DNA of 6,542 nt from Nitrospirota bacterium (GTDB lineage Bacteria > Nitrospirota_A > Leptospirillia > Leptospirillales > Leptospirillaceae), in NCBI GenBank assembly GCA_023480765.1, contig JAMCWZ010000010.1:1-6542 (forward strand), in the 5' to 3' direction. The translations under genes and the position numbers were made by a program. The notes under the pieces are model-generated. The model had not been told where the DNA came from and did not search any database. It saw nothing but the letters and a program-made list of their open reading frames with translations. This document shows positions 5,903-6,542 of the stretch, one piece after another; within the stretch, counting starts at the first letter, position 1; the number at the start of each line of letters is the position of its first letter.

Positions 5903-6542
5903 CTATCCCTCCAGTTTTGCGGCAATTCTCTCTTCCGTAAAGCACTCAATGATATCACCCTGCTTGATATCCTGATAGTTCTCGATAGACACACCACATT
6001 CATATCCGGCGGCAACTTCCTTGACATCATCCTTGAATCGCTTCAACTGATTGATTTTTCCCGTATATACGACAACATCATCACGAAGAAGCCGCACATT
6101 CGCCCCACTCTTCTGGACAATCCCATCGAGCACATAGCAGCCTGCCACTGTTCCAACTTTACTGATAAAATAGACTTCTCGCACCTCAACACGACCAAGC
6201 ACCTTTTCCCGAATCGTCGGCGCAAGAAGACCTTCCATTGCCTTCCGCACGTCTTCAATCGCATCGTAAATAACAGAATAAAATTTGATATCGACTTTTT
6301 CTTTTTCGGCAAGAACTGCCGCCTTTGAATCCGGGCGGACATTAAACCCGAGGATAATAGCGTTTGATGCTTGTGCCAGAAGAACATCCGTTTCCCGGAT
6401 ACCTCCGACGCCCTCATGAATGAATCGGACACGCACCTGAGAAGTACCGATCTTGCTCAACGCATGTCGGATAGGCTCAAGAGAGCCTTGCACATCGACC
6501 TTCAGAATCAGGTTCAACTCTTTTGTTTCCCCTTCTTGCATC
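5903..6542 (-). CDS. infB: translation initiation factor IF-2, C-terminal part (5' end outside window)
   Basis: IF-2 is the GTPase that brings formyl-Met-tRNA to the 30S subunit and promotes subunit joining. Only the last 213 or so codons lie in the window; the GTP-binding domain and N-terminal region are outside. What is present is the C1 domain (first ~115 residues, with [17 protein letters not shown] and [17 protein letters not shown]) and the C2 domain, which binds the fMet-tRNA end: [13 protein letters not shown], then [18 protein letters not shown] with the conserved cysteine, and [12 protein letters not shown] close to the end. The C-terminus, 14 residues after IIE, is as expected for the family. 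The methionine at 6541 is internal and not a start. Stop is TAG at 5903-5905. It leads the cluster of DUF503, rbfA and truB and is probably co-transcribed with them. Confidence 0.98.
   Translation of the reverse strand, partial: MQEGETKELNLILKVDVQGSLEPIRHALSKIGTSQVRVRFIHEGVGGIRETDVLLAQASNAIILGFNVRPDSKAAVLAEKEKVDIKFYSVIYDAIEDVRKAMEGLLAPTIREKVLGRVEVREVYFISKVGTVAGCYVLDGIVQKSGANVRLLRDDVVVYTGKINQLKRFKDDVKEVAAGYECGVSIENYQDIKQGDIIECFTEERIAAKLEG

Noticed and set aside
6043..6432. 129-residue minus-strand frame inside infB
   Set aside because: It lies in another frame of the well-conserved IF-2 C-terminal domains; the product has no family-like pattern.

Overview
The window is a bacterial translation and RNA-metabolism gene cluster in which every gene lies on the minus strand, so the direction of transcription is from the high to the low coordinates. 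In that order it holds: the 3' end of infB (initiation factor 2), a DUF503/YlxP small protein, rbfA, truB, rpsO, pnp, a previously easy-to-miss 39-residue single-membrane-span protein, an intrinsic terminator, and then a nearly complete M16 zinc peptidase gene that runs off the left edge. This is the classic nusA-infB-ylxP-rbfA-truB-rpsO-pnp-M16 neighbourhood known from Firmicutes, Deltaproteobacteria and Nitrospirota. The moderate GC content, AGGA-type ribosome sites, the Gram-negative-like PNPase and the absence of ribF between truB and rpsO fit a Nitrospirota-type (for example Leptospirillum-like) or deltaproteobacterial chromosome; this placement is an inference, not a firm identification.

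Right part (4215-6542): infB, DUF503, rbfA and truB are packed with 1-4 base overlaps or very short gaps, with non-ATG starts for DUF503 (TTG) and truB (GTG), which suggests translational coupling. Their products act in translation initiation, 30S maturation and tRNA U55 pseudouridylation.

Middle part (1615-4157): rpsO (89 residues) and pnp (713 residues from the preferred ATG) are separated by a 131-base spacer. It carries a long, nearly continuous 64-base hairpin followed at once by six U residues in the transcript: a terminator or attenuator that also looks like an RNase III substrate, recalling the rpsO-pnp spacer of Escherichia coli where PNPase controls its own mRNA.

Left part (1-1614): directly after pnp comes the 39-residue membrane protein gene with a very strong ribosome binding site, then a perfect 10-base-pair terminator that closes the operon. 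About 145 bases of spacer follow, with a plausible extended -10 promoter that would drive the M16 peptidase separately. The peptidase has the HxxEH zinc motif, the distal glutamate and the C-terminal-half R/Y pair. No mobile elements, CRISPR arrays, tRNA or rRNA genes were seen. This is mostly a conserved housekeeping region; the points most worth a second look are the small membrane protein and the rpsO-pnp hairpin.
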